Assembly: GCF_004211955.1 (NCBI RefSeq)
Contig: NZ_RHJI01000015.1
Span: forward strand, 243,111 to 307,110
Reading direction: 5' to 3'
Origin: Escherichia sp. E1V33
Lineage (GTDB): Bacteria > Pseudomonadota > Gammaproteobacteria > Enterobacterales > Enterobacteriaceae
Length of the DNA: 64,000 bases
Numbering within the stretch: position 1 is the first letter of the stretch; every line of letters starts with the position of its first letter. The notes under the pieces are model-generated. The model searched no databases. It was not told where the DNA came from and saw only the letters and a program-made list of their open reading frames with translations. Positions 52,201 to 63,983 of this stretch are shown here, piece after piece. Both the position numbers and the translations under genes were made by a program.

Positions 52201-52586
52201 AAAGTCGCCTTTTTCTACGCAAAGACGGCGAGTGGCGTTTTCCGCCGCTTGCAGCCGAACAGGCTTTGCATTACCTCTCACAACTGATTGAGGGGTATCG
52301 TGAAGGAATGTCCGCGCCGTTGCTGGTGTTACCTGAAAGTGGCGGCGCGTGGCTAAAAACCTGTTATGACGCGCAAAACGATGCCATGCTGGATGACGAT
52401 TCCACTTTGCAAAAAGCCCGTACGAAATTCCTTCAGGCTTACGAAGGCAACATGATGGTGCGTGGAGAAGGTGACGATATCTGGTATCAACGGCTCTGGC
52501 GGCAATTAACGCCAGAGACAATGGAGGCAATCGTTGAACAGTCGCAACGTTTCCTGTTACCGCTGTTTCGCTTTAATCAGTCATGA
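49218..52586 (+). CDS. recC: RecC, exonuclease V gamma subunit
   Basis: A 1122-residue protein. It has a helicase-like fold without Walker motifs and scans the single strand for Chi (GCTGGTGG) as part of RecBCD, which processes double-strand ends. Length equals the K-12 protein. First of the recC-ptrA-recB-recD run. Confidence 0.98.
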   Translation: MLRVYHSNRLDVLEALMEFIVERERLDDPFEPEMILVQSTGMAQWLQMTLSQKFGIAANIDFPLPASFIWDMFVRVLPEIPKESAFNKRSMSWKLMTLLPQLLDREDFTLLRHYLTDDSDKRKLFQLSSKAADLFDQYLVYRPDWLAQWEAGHLVEGPGEAQAWQAPLWKALVEYTHELGQPRWHRANLYQRFIETLESATTCPPGLPSRVFICGISALPPVYLQALQALGKHIEIHLLFTNPCRYYWGDIKDPAYLAKLLTRQRRHSFEDRELPLFRDSENAEQLFNSDGEQDVGNPLLASWGKLGRDYIYLLSDLENSQELDAFVDVTPDNLLHNIQSDILELENRAVAGVNLEEFSRSDNKRPLDPQDSSITFHVCHSPQREVEVLHDRLLAMLEEDPTLTPRDIIVMVADIDNYSPFIQAVFGSAPADRYLPYAISDRRARQSHPVLEAFISLLSLPDSRFVSEDVLALLDVPVLAARFDITEEGLRYLRQWVNESGIRWGIDDDNVRELELPATGQHTWRFGLTRMLLGYAMESAQGEWQSVLPYDESSGLIAELVGHLASLLMQLNIWRRGLAQERPLEEWLPVCRDMLNAFFLPDAETEAAMTLIEQQWQAIIAEGLGAQYRDAVPLSLLRDELAQRLDQERISQRFLAGPVNICTLMPMRSIPFKVVCLLGMNDGVYPRQLAPLGFDLMSQKPKRGDRSRRDDDRYLFLEALISAQQKLYISYIGRSIQDNSERFPSVLVQELIDYIGQSHYLPGDETLNCDESEAKVKAHLTCLHTRMPFDPQNYQPGNLQSYAREWLPAASQAGKAHSEFVQPLPFTLPETVPLETLQRFWAHPVRAFFQMRLQVNFRTEDSEIPDTEPFILEGLSRYQINQQLLNALVEQDDAERLFRRFRAAGDLPYGAFGEIFWETQCQEMQQLADRVIACRQPGQSMEIDLACNGVQITGWLPQVQPDGLLRWRPSLLSVAQGMQLWLEHLVYCASGGNGESRLFLRKDGEWRFPPLAAEQALHYLSQLIEGYREGMSAPLLVLPESGGAWLKTCYDAQNDAMLDDDSTLQKARTKFLQAYEGNMMVRGEGDDIWYQRLWRQLTPETMEAIVEQSQRFLLPLFRFNQS

Positions 52587-52761
52587 GTGCTGTATAAAAA
52601 TTGCGCAATCCATTCGCTTACTTTATGATGCGCACCAGTCACGGACTGATGGATATATAGACATAGGCTGACTCGTTCAGCACAAGATTAAATTCTACCG
52701 GATGATTTACGTTAACGTGTTGAATCTGGTCGGAAAATAAAGTTGATAATGAGGTCCGTGA

Positions 52762-55650
52762 ATGCCCCGCAGCACCTGGTTCAAAGCATTATTGTTGTTT
52801 GTTGCCCTCTGGGCACCCTTAAGTCAGGCAGAAACGGGATGGCAGCCGATTCAGGAAACCATCCGTAAAAGTGATAAAGATAACCGCCAGTATCAGGCCG
52901 TGCGTCTGGAGAACGGTATGGTGGTCTTGCTGGTTTCTGACCGGCAGGCAGTTAAATCGCTATCGGCGCTGGTGGTGCCCGTTGGGTCGCTGGAAGATCC
53001 CGAGGCTTATCAGGGGCTGGCGCATTACCTTGAACACATGAGTCTGATGGGGTCGAAAAAATACCCGCAGGCTGACAGTCTGGCCGAATATCTCAAAATG
53101 CACGGTGGTAGTCACAATGCCAGCACTGCGCCGTATCGCACGGCTTTCTATCTGGAAGTTGAGAACGACGCCTTGCCCGGTGCGGTAGACCGCCTGGCCG
53201 ATGCTATTGCAGAACCCTTGCTCGACAAGAAATACGCCGAACGTGAGCGTAATGCGGTGAACGCTGAATTAACCATGGCGCGTACGCGTGACGGGATGCG
53301 CATGGCACAGGTCAGCGCAGAAACCATTAACCCGGCACACCCCGGTTCAAAGTTTTCTGGTGGTAACCTCGAAACTTTAAGCGACAAACCTGGTAATCCG
53401 GTGCAGCAGGCGCTGAAAGATTTCCACGAGAAGTACTATTCCGCCAATCTGATGAAGGCGGTTATTTACAGCAATAAACCGCTGCCGGAGTTGGCAAAAA
53501 TGGCGGCGGACACCTTCGGTCGCGTGCCGAACAAAGAAAGCAAAAAACCGGAAATCACCGTGCCGGTAGTCACCGACGCGCAAAAGGGCATTATCATTCA
53601 TTATGTTCCAGCGTTGCCGCGTAAAGTGCTGCGCGTCGAGTTTCGTATTGATAACAACTCGGCGAAATTCCGTAGTAAAACCGATGAATTGATTACCTAT
53701 CTGATTGGTAATCGCAGTCCAGGTACACTTTCTGACTGGCTGCAAAAACAGGGATTAGTTGAGGGCATTAGCGCCAACTCCGATCCTATCGTCAACGGCA
53801 ACAGCGGCGTTTTAGCGATCTCTGCCTCTTTAACCGATAAAGGTCTGGCTAATCGCGATCAGGTTGTGGCAGCAATTTTTAGCTATCTCAATCTGTTACG
53901 TGAAAAAGGCATTGATAAACAGTACTTCGATGAACTGGCGAATGTGCTGGATATCGACTTCCGTTATCCGTCAATCACCCGTGATATGGATTACGTCGAA
54001 TGGCTGGCGGATACCATGATTCGCGTTCCTGTTGAGCATACGCTGGATGCGGTCAATATTGCCGATCGGTACGATGCTAAAGCAGTAAAAGAACGTCTGG
54101 CGATGATGACGCCGCAGAATGCGCGTATTTGGTATATCAGCCCGAAAGAGCCGCATAACAAAACGGCTTACTTTGTCGATGCGCCGTATCAGGTCGATAA
54201 AATCAGCGCACAAACTTTCGCTGACTGGCAGAAAAAAGCCGCCAATATTGCGCTCTCCTTACCGGAGCTTAACCCCTATATTCCTGACGATTTCTCGCTG
54301 ATTAAGTCAGAGAAGAAATATGACCATCCAGAGTTGATTGTGGATGAATCGAACCTGCGTGTGGTATATGCGCCAAGCCGTTATTTTGCCAGCGAGCCAA
54401 AAGCCGATGTCAGCCTGATTTTGCGTAATCCGAAAGCAATGGACAGTGCACGTAATCAGGTGATGTTTGCGCTCAATGATTATCTTGCCGGGCTGGCGCT
54501 TGATCAGTTAAGTAACCAGGCGTCGGTTGGTGGCATAAGTTTTTCCACCAACGCTAACAACGGCCTTATGGTTAATGCTAATGGCTACACCCAGCGCCTG
54601 CCGCAGCTGTTCCAGGCATTGCTCGATGGGTACTTTAGCTATACCGCTACGGAAGATCAGCTTGAGCAGGCAAAGTCCTGGTATAACCAGATGATGGATT
54701 CCGCAGAAAAGGGCAAAGCGTTCGAGCAGGCGATTATGCCCGCGCAGATGCTCTCCCAGGTACCTTACTTCTCGCGAGATGAACGGCGCAAAATTTTGCC
54801 CTCCATTACGTTGAAAGAGGTGCTGGCCTATCGCGACGCCTTAAAATCAGGGGCTCGACCAGAGTTTATGGTTATCGGCAACATGACCGAGGCCCAGGCA
54901 ACAACGCTGGCACGCGATGTGCAAAAACAGTTGGGCGCTGATGGTTCAGAGTGGTGTCGTAACAAAGATGTAGTGGTCGATAAAAAACAATCCGTCATCT
55001 TTGAAAAAGCCGGTAACAGCACCGACTCCGCACTGGCAGCGGTATTTGTACCGACTGGCTACGATGAATACACCAGCTCAGCCTATAGCTCTCTGTTGGG
55101 GCAGATCGTACAGCCGTGGTTCTACAATCAGTTGCGTACCGAAGAACAATTGGGCTATGCCGTGTTTGCGTTTCCAATGAGCGTGGGGCGTCAGTGGGGC
55201 ATGGGCTTCCTTTTGCAAAGCAATGATAAACAGCCTTCATTCTTGTGGGAGCGTTACAAGGCGTTTTTCCCAACCGCAGAGGCAAAATTGCGGGCGATGA
55301 AGCCAGAAGAGTTTGCGCAAATCCAGCAGGCGGTAATTACCCAGATGCTGCAGGCACCGCAAACGCTCGGCGAAGAAGCATCGAAGTTAAGTAAAGATTT
55401 CGATCGCGGCAATATGCGCTTCGATTCGCGTGATAAAATCGTGGCCCAGATAAAACTGCTGACGCCGCAAAAACTTGCTGATTTCTTCCATCAGGCGGTA
55501 GTCGAGCCGCAAGGCATGGCTATTCTGTCGCAGATTTCCGGCAGCCAGAACGGGAAAGCCGAATATGTGCATCCTGAAGGCTGGAAAGTGTGGGAGAACG
55601 TCAGCGCGTTGCAGCAAACAATGCCCCTGATGAGTGAAAAGAATGAGTGA
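52762..55650 (+). CDS. ptrA: PtrA, protease III (pitrilysin)
   Basis: A 962-residue periplasmic M16 zinc protease. The signal peptide ends near residue 23 (PLSQA|E). The inverted zinc motif HYLEH (about residues 88-92) and the glutamate about 77 residues later (NAVNAELTM) are present. It degrades small peptides such as insulin. It sits between recC and recB and overlaps recB by eight bases; it has no known part in recombination. Confidence 0.98.
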   Translation: MPRSTWFKALLLFVALWAPLSQAETGWQPIQETIRKSDKDNRQYQAVRLENGMVVLLVSDRQAVKSLSALVVPVGSLEDPEAYQGLAHYLEHMSLMGSKKYPQADSLAEYLKMHGGSHNASTAPYRTAFYLEVENDALPGAVDRLADAIAEPLLDKKYAERERNAVNAELTMARTRDGMRMAQVSAETINPAHPGSKFSGGNLETLSDKPGNPVQQALKDFHEKYYSANLMKAVIYSNKPLPELAKMAADTFGRVPNKESKKPEITVPVVTDAQKGIIIHYVPALPRKVLRVEFRIDNNSAKFRSKTDELITYLIGNRSPGTLSDWLQKQGLVEGISANSDPIVNGNSGVLAISASLTDKGLANRDQVVAAIFSYLNLLREKGIDKQYFDELANVLDIDFRYPSITRDMDYVEWLADTMIRVPVEHTLDAVNIADRYDAKAVKERLAMMTPQNARIWYISPKEPHNKTAYFVDAPYQVDKISAQTFADWQKKAANIALSLPELNPYIPDDFSLIKSEKKYDHPELIVDESNLRVVYAPSRYFASEPKADVSLILRNPKAMDSARNQVMFALNDYLAGLALDQLSNQASVGGISFSTNANNGLMVNANGYTQRLPQLFQALLDGYFSYTATEDQLEQAKSWYNQMMDSAEKGKAFEQAIMPAQMLSQVPYFSRDERRKILPSITLKEVLAYRDALKSGARPEFMVIGNMTEAQATTLARDVQKQLGADGSEWCRNKDVVVDKKQSVIFEKAGNSTDSALAAVFVPTGYDEYTSSAYSSLLGQIVQPWFYNQLRTEEQLGYAVFAFPMSVGRQWGMGFLLQSNDKQPSFLWERYKAFFPTAEAKLRAMKPEEFAQIQQAVITQMLQAPQTLGEEASKLSKDFDRGNMRFDSRDKIVAQIKLLTPQKLADFFHQAVVEPQGMAILSQISGSQNGKAEYVHPEGWKVWENVSALQQTMPLMSEKNE

Positions 55651-58600
55651 TGTCGCCGAGACACTAGATCCTTTGCGCTTGCCCTTACAGGGCGAGCGCC
55701 TGATTGAAGCCTCTGCCGGCACAGGCAAAACCTTTACGATTGCGGCGCTCTATTTGCGCCTGTTACTTGGACTAGGCGGTTCCGCCGCCTTTCCCCGCCC
55801 GCTGACCGTTGAAGAACTGCTGGTGGTCACCTTTACCGAGGCTGCCACGGCAGAATTGCGCGGTCGTATCCGTAGCAATATCCACGAGTTGCGCATCGCC
55901 TGTCTGCGTGAAACCACCGACAATCCACTGTACGAACGCCTGCTGGAAGAGATCGACGATAAAGCGCAAGCCGCGCAGTGGTTGTTGTTAGCCGAACGGC
56001 AGATGGATGAAGCGTCAGTCTTTACTATTCACGGCTTTTGCCAGCGCATGCTCAACCTGAATGCCTTTGAATCCGGCATGCTGTTTGAGCAGCAGCTGAT
56101 TGAAGATGAGTCTCTGCTACGCTACCAGGCCTGCGCCGATTTCTGGCGTCGCCACTGCTACCCGCTGCCGCGTGAAATAGCCCAGGTCGTCTTCGAAACC
56201 TGGAAAGGGCCGCAGGCGTTGCTGCGCGATATTAATCGTTATCTGCAAGGCGAAGCGCCGGTTATCAAAGCACCGCCGCCCGATGATGAAACGCTGGCTT
56301 CCCGTCACGCGCAAATTGTGGCGCGTATTGATACGGTAAAACAGCAGTGGCGCGACGCAGTGGGTGAACTGGATGCGCTGATCGAATCTTCTGGTATTGA
56401 TCGACGCAAGTTTAACCGTAGCAATCAGGCTAAATGGATCGACAAGATCAGCGCCTGGGCAGAAGAAGAGACAAACAGTTATCAGTTGCCGGAGTCGCTG
56501 GAAAAATTCTCCCAGCGTTTCTTAGAAGATCGCACGAAGGCCGGGGGGGAAACCCCGCGACATCCACTGTTTGAGGCGATCGATCAACTGCTTGCAGAAC
56601 CATTGTCGATCCGCGATCTGGTGATCACCCGCGCATTGGCTGAGATCCGCGAAACAGTAGCGCGTGAAAAACGCCGCCGTGGCGAATTGGGTTTTGATGA
56701 CATGTTAAGTCGGCTCGATTCCGCGCTGCGTAGCGAAAGCGGTGAGGTGTTGGCAGCGGCGATCCGTACGCGATTCCCGGTGGCAATGATCGATGAATTT
56801 CAGGATACCGACCCCCAGCAGTACCGAATTTTTCGCCGTATCTGGCACCATCAGCCGGAAACCGCATTGTTGCTAATTGGCGACCCGAAGCAGGCCATAT
56901 ATGCATTCCGGGGTGCGGATATCTTCACTTATATGAAGGCGCGTAGCGAAGTTCACGCCCACTACACTTTAGACACCAACTGGCGTTCCGCACCAGGAAT
57001 GGTGAACAGCGTGAACAAGCTTTTCAGCCAGACTGATGACGCGTTCATGTTTCGCGAAATACCGTTTATTCCAGTGAAATCAGCCTGGAAAAATCAGGCG
57101 TTACGTTTTGTATTTAAAGGTGAAACGCAGCCTGCGATGAAAATGTGGCTGATGGAAGGCGAAAGCTGCGGCGTTGGCGACTATCAAAGTACCATGGCGC
57201 AGGTATGTGCTGCACAAATCCGCGACTGGCTACAAGCCGGACAGCGGGGCGAAGCGTTGCTGATGAACGGCGACGAAGCGCGTCCGGTGCGTGCTTCGGA
57301 CATCAGCGTGCTGGTGCGCAGCCGCCAGGAGGCCGCTCAGGTGCGCGATGCCTTAACGCTGCTGGAAATCCCTTCCGTTTACCTTTCGAACCGCGACAGT
57401 GTTTTTGAAACTCTGGAAGCGCAGGAAATGCTTTGGTTGTTGCAGGCGGTGATGACGCCCGAACGTGAGAACACCCTGCGCAGTGCGCTGGCAACGTCAA
57501 TGATGGGGCTGAATGCGCTGGATATTGAAACGCTGAACAATGACGAACATGCGTGGGATGCGGTAGTTGAAGAGTTCGATGGTTATCGGCAAATCTGGCG
57601 CAAACGTGGCGTTATGCCGATGCTGCGGGCGCTGATGTCGGCGCGTAACATTGCAGAAAACTTGCTGGCAACGGCAGGTGGTGAGCGCCGTCTTACTGAC
57701 ATTTTGCATATCAGCGAACTGCTACAAGAAGCCGGGACGCAGCTGGAAAGTGAACATGCGCTGGTACGCTGGTTATCGCAACATATCCTCGAGCCAGACA
57801 GTAATGCCTCCAGCCAACAAATGCGCCTCGAAAGTGATAAACATCTGGTGCAGATTGTAACGATCCATAAATCAAAAGGGCTGGAATATCCGCTGGTCTG
57901 GTTGCCGTTTATCACCAATTTCCGCGTCCAGGATCAGGCGTTTTATCACGATCGCCACTCGTTTGAGGCTGTTCTGGATCTTAACGCTGCGCCAGAAAGT
58001 GTCGATCTCGCGGAGGCCGAACGTCTGGCGGAAGATCTGCGTTTGCTTTACGTGGCGCTGACGCGTTCGGTTTGGCATTGCAGTCTCGGCGTTGCACCGC
58101 TGGTGCGCCGTCGTGGCGATAAAAAAGGTGACACCGACGTTCACCAAAGTGCGCTCGGGCGTTTGCTGCAAAAAGGGGAACCGCAAGATGCGGCAGGGCT
58201 TCGCACCTGTATTGAAGCGTTATGCGATGATGATATTGCCTGGCAAACGGCACAAACTGGTGATAACCAGCCATGGCAGGTTAATGATGCTTTAACTGCA
58301 GAATTGAATGCCAGGACATTACAACGATTGCCCGGCGATAACTGGCGCGTCACCAGCTACTCAGGTTTACAACAGCGTGGTCACGGAATCGCTCAGGATC
58401 TGATGCCACGGCTGGATGTCGATGCCGCAGGCGTTGCCAGCATCGTTGAAGAACCGACGTTAACACCGCATCAGTTCCCGCGCGGTGCGTCACCGGGGAC
58501 GTTTTTGCACAGTTTGTTTGAAGACCTGGATTTTACCCAGCCGGTTGAACCGAACTGGGTGCGGGAAAAACTGGAACTTGGCGGTTTTGAAGCGCACTGG

Positions 58601-59185
58601 GAACCTGTATTAACCGAATGGATCACCGCTATTCTTCAGGCGCCGCTCAATGAAACTGGTGTTAGACTGAGTCAACTTTCCGCTCGTAATAAACAGGTGG
58701 AGATGGAGTTTTATCTGCCGATTAGTGAACCACTTGTCGCCAGTCAGCTTGATACGTTAATCCGCCAGTTTGACCCGCTATCAGCAGGCTGCCCGCCGCT
58801 GGAGTTCATGCAGGTGCGCGGCATGTTAAAAGGCTTTATCGACCTGGTGTTTCGCCACGAAGGGCGTTATTACCTGCTTGACTATAAATCCAACTGGTTG
58901 GGTGAAGACAGTTCGGCTTACACCCAACAGGCTATGGCAGCGGCGATGCAGGCACACCGCTATGATCTGCAATATCAGCTTTATACCCTGGCGCTGCACC
59001 GTTATCTGCGCCATCGCATTGCTGATTACGACTATGAGCGCCACTTTGGCGGCGTTATCTATCTGTTCCTGCGTGGCGTTGATAAAGAGCATCCGCAACA
59101 AGGGATCTACGCGACCCGACCCAACGCCGAGTTGATTGCCCTGATGGATGAGATGTTTGCCGGTATGACCCTGGAGGAGGCGTAA
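55643..59185 (+). CDS. recB: RecB, exonuclease V beta subunit (helicase/nuclease)
   Basis: A 1180-residue protein. The UvrD-like 3'-5' helicase has Walker [11 protein letters not shown] (residues 20-29), the [10 protein letters not shown] motif II and a downstream [14 protein letters not shown] motif. The C-terminal nuclease holds YLLDYKSNW with the catalytic Asp1080 and Lys1082. It loads RecA after Chi. ATG 55643 lies within the end of ptrA; an in-frame GTG three codons upstream is less likely. Confidence 0.98.
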   Translation: MSDVAETLDPLRLPLQGERLIEASAGTGKTFTIAALYLRLLLGLGGSAAFPRPLTVEELLVVTFTEAATAELRGRIRSNIHELRIACLRETTDNPLYERLLEEIDDKAQAAQWLLLAERQMDEASVFTIHGFCQRMLNLNAFESGMLFEQQLIEDESLLRYQACADFWRRHCYPLPREIAQVVFETWKGPQALLRDINRYLQGEAPVIKAPPPDDETLASRHAQIVARIDTVKQQWRDAVGELDALIESSGIDRRKFNRSNQAKWIDKISAWAEEETNSYQLPESLEKFSQRFLEDRTKAGGETPRHPLFEAIDQLLAEPLSIRDLVITRALAEIRETVAREKRRRGELGFDDMLSRLDSALRSESGEVLAAAIRTRFPVAMIDEFQDTDPQQYRIFRRIWHHQPETALLLIGDPKQAIYAFRGADIFTYMKARSEVHAHYTLDTNWRSAPGMVNSVNKLFSQTDDAFMFREIPFIPVKSAWKNQALRFVFKGETQPAMKMWLMEGESCGVGDYQSTMAQVCAAQIRDWLQAGQRGEALLMNGDEARPVRASDISVLVRSRQEAAQVRDALTLLEIPSVYLSNRDSVFETLEAQEMLWLLQAVMTPERENTLRSALATSMMGLNALDIETLNNDEHAWDAVVEEFDGYRQIWRKRGVMPMLRALMSARNIAENLLATAGGERRLTDILHISELLQEAGTQLESEHALVRWLSQHILEPDSNASSQQMRLESDKHLVQIVTIHKSKGLEYPLVWLPFITNFRVQDQAFYHDRHSFEAVLDLNAAPESVDLAEAERLAEDLRLLYVALTRSVWHCSLGVAPLVRRRGDKKGDTDVHQSALGRLLQKGEPQDAAGLRTCIEALCDDDIAWQTAQTGDNQPWQVNDALTAELNARTLQRLPGDNWRVTSYSGLQQRGHGIAQDLMPRLDVDAAGVASIVEEPTLTPHQFPRGASPGTFLHSLFEDLDFTQPVEPNWVREKLELGGFEAHWEPVLTEWITAILQAPLNETGVRLSQLSARNKQVEMEFYLPISEPLVASQLDTLIRQFDPLSAGCPPLEFMQVRGMLKGFIDLVFRHEGRYYLLDYKSNWLGEDSSAYTQQAMAAAMQAHRYDLQYQLYTLALHRYLRHRIADYDYERHFGGVIYLFLRGVDKEHPQQGIYATRPNAELIALMDEMFAGMTLEEA

Positions 59186-61011
59186 TGAAATTGCAAAAGC
59201 AATTACTGGAAGCTGTGGAGCACAAACAGCTACGCCCGCTGGACGTGCAGTTTGCCCTGACTGTGGCGGGAGATGAACATCCCGCCGTCACCCTCGCGGC
59301 GGCACTGTTAAGTCATGATGCCGGAGAGGGACACGTCTGTTTGCCGCTTTCACGACTGGAAAATAACGAGGAGTCGCATCCGCTGTTGGCGACCTGTGTC
59401 AGTGAAATCGGTGAGCTACAAAATTGGGAAGAATGCTTGCTGGCTTCACAAGCGGTCAGCCGGGGAGATGAACCCACGCCGATGATCCTCTGTGGCGATC
59501 GTCTTTATTTGAATCGCATGTGGTGTAACGAGCGTACGGTGGCGCGCTTCTTCAATGAGGTGAATCATGCCATTGAAGTGGATGAAGAGTTGCTGGCGCA
59601 AACGCTGGATAAACTCTTTCCGCCTGGTGATGAAATTAACTGGCAAAAAGTGGCGGCGGCAGTGGCGCTGACGCGGCGGATCTCGGTGATTTCCGGCGGC
59701 CCTGGCACCGGTAAAACGACCACTGTGGCGAAGTTGCTGGCTGCGTTAATTCAAATGGCAGACGGCGAACGCTGTCGTATTCGCCTGGCTGCACCAACGG
59801 GGAAAGCTGCCGCACGCTTAACAGAATCTCTCGGCAAGGCTCTGCGCCAGTTACCGCTGACCGATGAACAAAAGAAACGCATACCGGAAGACGCCAGCAC
59901 CTTGCATCGCCTCTTGGGCGCGCAGCCAGGTAGCCAGCGTTTACGCCATCATGCCGGTAACCCGCTGCATCTTGATGTGCTGGTGGTGGATGAAGCGTCA
60001 ATGATCGATCTACCGATGATGTCTCGGCTGATCGACGCCTTGCCCGATCATGCGCGAGTGATCTTTCTCGGCGATCGTGATCAACTGGCCTCGGTTGAGG
60101 CTGGGGCTGTGCTGGGCGATATCTGCGCTTATGCTAATGCCGGCTTTACCGCAGAGCGTGCCGGGCAGTTGAGCCGCCTGACGGGAACTCACGTTCCGGC
60201 AGGAACTGGCACAGAAGCGGCATCTTTGCGCGATAGTCTCTGCCTGCTGCAAAAGAGTTACCGTTTCGGCAGCGATTCTGGCATTGGTCAGCTTGCTGCG
60301 GCTATCAATCGCGGCGATAAAATGGCGGTTAAAACCGTTTTTCAGCAGGATTTTACTGATATCGAAAAACGGCTTTTACAGAGCGGCGAAGATTATGTTG
60401 CGATGCTTGAGGAAGCACTTGCAGGTTACGGACGCTACCTCGATCTGCTGCAAGCGCGTGCCGAGCCGGATTTAATCATTCAGGCGTTCAATGAGTACCA
60501 GCTTTTGTGCGCCCTGCGTGAAGGGCCGTTTGGCGTAGCTGGACTGAATGATCGAATTGAACAGTTTATGCAACAGAAGCGCAAAATTCATCGGCATCCG
60601 CACTCGCGCTGGTACGAAGGCCGGCCGGTGATGATTGCCCGTAATGACAGCGCGCTTGGATTGTTTAATGGTGATATCGGTATCGCTCTGGATCGCGGGC
60701 AAGGGACGCGCGTCTGGTTTGCAATGCCTGATGGCAATATTAAGTCTGTGCAACCGAGTCGCTTGCCGGAGCACGAAACCACGTGGGCGATGACGGTACA
60801 TAAATCGCAGGGATCGGAGTTCGACCATGCGGCGTTGATTTTACCGAGCCAACGCACACCGGTAGTAACGCGAGAGCTGGTTTACACCGCGGTGACCCGC
60901 GCGCGTCGGCGTTTATCGTTGTATGCCGATGAACGCATCTTAAGTGCGGCAATCGCCACGCGCACCGAGCGGCGTAGCGGGCTGGCTGCATTGTTTGGTG
61001 CGCGGGTATAA
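59185..61011 (+). CDS. recD: RecD, exonuclease V alpha subunit (5'-3' helicase)
   Basis: A 608-residue superfamily 1B helicase with Walker [12 protein letters not shown] near residues 170-180 and motif [11 protein letters not shown]. It is the fast motor of RecBCD before Chi. The start shares one base with the recB stop (TAATG), so translation is coupled. Confidence 0.98.
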   Translation: MKLQKQLLEAVEHKQLRPLDVQFALTVAGDEHPAVTLAAALLSHDAGEGHVCLPLSRLENNEESHPLLATCVSEIGELQNWEECLLASQAVSRGDEPTPMILCGDRLYLNRMWCNERTVARFFNEVNHAIEVDEELLAQTLDKLFPPGDEINWQKVAAAVALTRRISVISGGPGTGKTTTVAKLLAALIQMADGERCRIRLAAPTGKAAARLTESLGKALRQLPLTDEQKKRIPEDASTLHRLLGAQPGSQRLRHHAGNPLHLDVLVVDEASMIDLPMMSRLIDALPDHARVIFLGDRDQLASVEAGAVLGDICAYANAGFTAERAGQLSRLTGTHVPAGTGTEAASLRDSLCLLQKSYRFGSDSGIGQLAAAINRGDKMAVKTVFQQDFTDIEKRLLQSGEDYVAMLEEALAGYGRYLDLLQARAEPDLIIQAFNEYQLLCALREGPFGVAGLNDRIEQFMQQKRKIHRHPHSRWYEGRPVMIARNDSALGLFNGDIGIALDRGQGTRVWFAMPDGNIKSVQPSRLPEHETTWAMTVHKSQGSEFDHAALILPSQRTPVVTRELVYTAVTRARRRLSLYADERILSAAIATRTERRSGLAALFGARV

Positions 61012-61015
61012 ACGT

Positions 61016-61083
61016 GATTGCCTGATGCGACGCATGCGCGTCTTATCATGCCTGGGGCATCGCGCATGCCGCATCCGGCGATT
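61016..61083. repeat. REP (BIME-type) element between recD and argA
   Basis: TTGCCTGATGCGACGC, then GCGTCTTATCA, then GCCGCATCCGGCG are the usual REP half-sequences. They fill most of the 80-bp gap between convergent genes, a normal REP site. Confidence 0.8.
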
Positions 61084-61091
61084 TTCATTAC

Positions 61092-62423
61092 TTACCCCAA
61101 ATCCGCCATCAACACTTTGGATTTACGCTGGTAGTTGTACAACTGTTTTTTGCTCTCGGGCAGTAAATCAATATCCACCGGGGTAAACCCACGTTCCTGG
61201 AACCAGTGAATACTGCGCGTGGTCAGCACAAACAATTTGCTTAAGCCGCTCTGTTTCGCCTGGGCTGCAATGCGTTCCAGCAAAACTTCGCCCCTTGATG
61301 AACTGCGGTAATCCGGATGAACTGCCACACAGGCCATTTCCCCAATCTTCTCTTCCGGGAATGGATAAAGCGCGGCGCAGGCAATAGTTGTGTTATCGCG
61401 CTGAATAATAGTGAATTTGTCGATTTCCATCTCCAGTTGTTCGCGAGAACGACGTACCAGAATACCCTGCTGCTCAAGTGGACGGATCAACTCCAGAATA
61501 CCGCCGATATCGTTGATTGTTGCGCGACGAATCTGTTCGGCGCTTTCCATCACAATCTGCGTACCGATACCGTCGCGTGAGAACAGCTCTTGCAACAGCG
61601 CGCCGTCTTCCTGATAACTGATTAAATGACAGCGACGTACGCCGCTGCGGCAGGCTTTCACCGAACCACGCAAAAAACGCACCGTACCAGAGTTGTAATC
61701 GCCTTTCTCTTCCTGGGCTTCTACCCGTGCTTGCGCCTCGTTAGGGAAAAGTTCGGAGACAATATCGCCATCGTCATTGGTGACACCCTGCGAAGAGCAA
61801 AAACCTATCATCTTCTCGGCTTTCAGTTTGATGGCCAGTTGAGTGGCAATCTCTTCCGAGGTCAGGTTAAAGCTCTCGCCAGTGACCGAAACCGCTACCG
61901 GCCCCATCAGCACAATCGCACCGCTGTCCAGTTGACGATGAATCGCTTCCTCATCAATCCGCCGGATGCGCCCGCTATGGCAGTAATCCACGCCATCATC
62001 CACGCCCAGCGGCTGGGCAATAATAAAATTGCCGCTGACGACGTTGATATGCGCACCCTGCAGCGGCGTATTGTTGAGGCTCATTGACAGGCGAGCGGTA
62101 ATATCCAGTTGTAACGTACCCGCAGCCTGCTTCACCAGCTCCAGCGTTTTGCCGTCGGTCACACGCGTATTCTTGTGATATAGCGGCTCGTGGTGATGCG
62201 CTGCCAGATTCGCGTCGATCTGGGGACGTGCGCCATAAACTACCACCAGACGGATGCCGAGGCTGTGCAACAACCCAATATCGCTGACAATACTGGAGAA
62301 ATTTTCATGCTCAATGGCTTCTCCGCCGAGCATGATGACAAATGTTTTTCCCCGGTGGGTATTGATATAGGGAACCGAATGGCGGAATCCCTCGACCAGC
62401 TCGGTTTTACGTTCCTTTACCAC
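61092..62423 (-). CDS. argA: ArgA, N-acetylglutamate synthase
   Basis: A 443-residue enzyme, first step of arginine synthesis. An amino-acid-kinase-like domain (about 1-285) binds arginine for feedback control, and a GNAT domain (about 295-430) transfers acetyl from acetyl-CoA to glutamate. The start is GTG 62423 preceded by AGAGGTG; a longer frame 24 codons upstream runs through the operator and is not used. ARG boxes lie just upstream. Confidence 0.97.
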   Translation of the reverse strand: MVKERKTELVEGFRHSVPYINTHRGKTFVIMLGGEAIEHENFSSIVSDIGLLHSLGIRLVVVYGARPQIDANLAAHHHEPLYHKNTRVTDGKTLELVKQAAGTLQLDITARLSMSLNNTPLQGAHINVVSGNFIIAQPLGVDDGVDYCHSGRIRRIDEEAIHRQLDSGAIVLMGPVAVSVTGESFNLTSEEIATQLAIKLKAEKMIGFCSSQGVTNDDGDIVSELFPNEAQARVEAQEEKGDYNSGTVRFLRGSVKACRSGVRRCHLISYQEDGALLQELFSRDGIGTQIVMESAEQIRRATINDIGGILELIRPLEQQGILVRRSREQLEMEIDKFTIIQRDNTTIACAALYPFPEEKIGEMACVAVHPDYRSSSRGEVLLERIAAQAKQSGLSKLFVLTTRSIHWFQERGFTPVDIDLLPESKKQLYNYQRKSKVLMADLG

Positions 62424-62438
62424 GGCACACCTCTTTGC

Positions 62439-62474
62439 ATGATTATTCGAAATTATTGTATTTTTATTCTGTTT
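62439..62474 (-). promoter_or_regulatory. ArgR-binding ARG boxes of argA
   Basis: Two adjacent 18-bp boxes: one around CATGATTATTCGAAATTA, the other holding ACAGAATAAAAATACA on the minus strand. Both fit the TGAAT-ATTCA type palindrome with mismatches and lie 16-51 bases before the GTG. Confidence 0.75.
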
Positions 62475-62654
62475 TTTCGCCGTGTGCAAGTGCAAATTTT
62501 ATGCGAGAGCGACTTTTTTATCAGTAATACCGTGAATATAAATAGAATGTTTACCGTTTTATAGATGACAGATTATGCGTCTTTCGCTAAAGTTTCCGGT
62601 CAAATTGGTCGTTTACTTGTTACACAGCTTAGATTTCTTTTGCTCGGGAGAGGC

Positions 62655-63908
62655 ATGTCAGGATCCAACACTGCAATCAGCCGTCGTCGTTTACTGCAAG
62701 GCGCGGGAGCCATGTGGCTATTGAGCGTAAGCCAGGTGAGTCTGGCAGCGGTCAGTCAGGTCGTGGCGGTGCGCGTCTGGCCAGCGTCCAGCTATACCCG
62801 TGTGACGGTAGAATCAAATCGTCAGCTGAAATATAAGCAGTTCGCGCTGAGTAACCCTGAACGCGTGGTGGTGGATATCGAAGATGTAAACCTGAACTCA
62901 GTGCTTAAGGGGATGGCTGCGCAAATCCGCGCTGACGACCCGTTCATCAAGTCGGCACGCGTCGGCCAATTTGATCCGCAAACCGTGCGGATGGTTTTTG
63001 AGTTAAAGCAAAATGTAAAACCGCAGATGTTTGCCCTCGCGCCGGTCGCCGGGTTTAAAGAACGTCTGGTGATGGACCTTTATCCGGCCAATGCTCAGGA
63101 CATGCAAGACCCATTGCTGGCATTGTTGGAGGATTACAATAAAGGCGACCTCGAAAAGCAGGTGCCGCCTGCGCAGAGTGGCCCGCAGCCTGGCAAGGCT
63201 GGGCGCGATCGCCCGATTGTCATTATGCTTGACCCTGGCCACGGCGGCGAAGACTCCGGCGCGGTGGGGAAATACAAAACGCGCGAAAAAGACGTGGTAT
63301 TGCAAATAGCGCGCCGTCTGCGCTCTCTGATCGAGAAAGAGGGCAATATGAAGGTTTACATGACGCGTAATGAAGACATCTTCATTCCGTTGCAAGTGCG
63401 CGTAGCAAAAGCACAGAAACAGCGTGCTGACTTGTTTGTCTCTATTCATGCCGACGCCTTTACCAGTCGCCAGCCGAGTGGTTCCTCGGTGTTTGCGCTC
63501 TCTACCAAAGGCGCAACCAGTACTGCGGCAAAATATCTGGCGCAAACCCAGAACGCCTCGGACTTGATTGGTGGCGTGAGCAAAAGTGGCGATCGCTATG
63601 TAGATCACACCATGTTCGATATGGTGCAGTCGCTGACCATTGCCGACAGCCTGAAGTTTGGTAAGGCCGTGCTAAATAAGCTGGCGAAAATCAACAAGCT
63701 GCATAAGAATCAGGTTGAGCAGGCCGGGTTTGCCGTACTGAAAGCGCCAGATATTCCATCTATTCTGGTCGAAACGGCGTTTATCAGTAACGTTGAGGAA
63801 GAGCGCAAATTGAAAACGGCGACTTTCCAGCAGGAAGTTGCGGAGTCTATTCTTGCGGGAATTAAAGCCTATTTTGCCGATGGGGCGACGTTGGCGCGAA
63901 GGGGATGA
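62655..63908 (+). CDS. amiC: AmiC, N-acetylmuramoyl-L-alanine amidase
   Basis: A 417-residue periplasmic zinc amidase that splits septal peptidoglycan. A twin-arginine signal ([10 protein letters not shown]) ends near residue 31; an AMIN domain directs it to the septum; Amidase_3 follows with [17 protein letters not shown] and VETAFISN. NlpD is its main activator; ActS (YgeR) can act on it too. ATG 62655 follows GGAGAGG; an in-frame ATG 30 codons earlier would block the Tat signal. Confidence 0.97.
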   Translation: MSGSNTAISRRRLLQGAGAMWLLSVSQVSLAAVSQVVAVRVWPASSYTRVTVESNRQLKYKQFALSNPERVVVDIEDVNLNSVLKGMAAQIRADDPFIKSARVGQFDPQTVRMVFELKQNVKPQMFALAPVAGFKERLVMDLYPANAQDMQDPLLALLEDYNKGDLEKQVPPAQSGPQPGKAGRDRPIVIMLDPGHGGEDSGAVGKYKTREKDVVLQIARRLRSLIEKEGNMKVYMTRNEDIFIPLQVRVAKAQKQRADLFVSIHADAFTSRQPSGSSVFALSTKGATSTAAKYLAQTQNASDLIGGVSKSGDRYVDHTMFDMVQSLTIADSLKFGKAVLNKLAKINKLHKNQVEQAGFAVLKAPDIPSILVETAFISNVEEERKLKTATFQQEVAESILAGIKAYFADGATLARRG

Positions 63909-63910
63909 TA

Positions 63911-63936
63911 AAAAGGCGCTGAATGGCGCCTTTTTT
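63911..63936. terminator. terminator after amiC
   Basis: AAAAGGCGC and GCGCCTTTTTT form a stem with loop TGAATG and a six-T run. The A-run on the other side allows use in both directions. Confidence 0.85.
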
Positions 63937-63952
63937 ATGGGAGAGCAGAAAC

Positions 63953-63976
63953 AAAAAAAACACCCGTTAGGGTGTT
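63953..63976 (-). terminator. terminator of the met tRNA operon
   Basis: On the minus strand AACACCC, loop TAAC, GGGTGTT is followed by T residues (eight A at 63953-63960 on the plus strand). It lies eight bases past the tRNA 3' end. Confidence 0.85.
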
Positions 63977-63983
63977 CAATAAT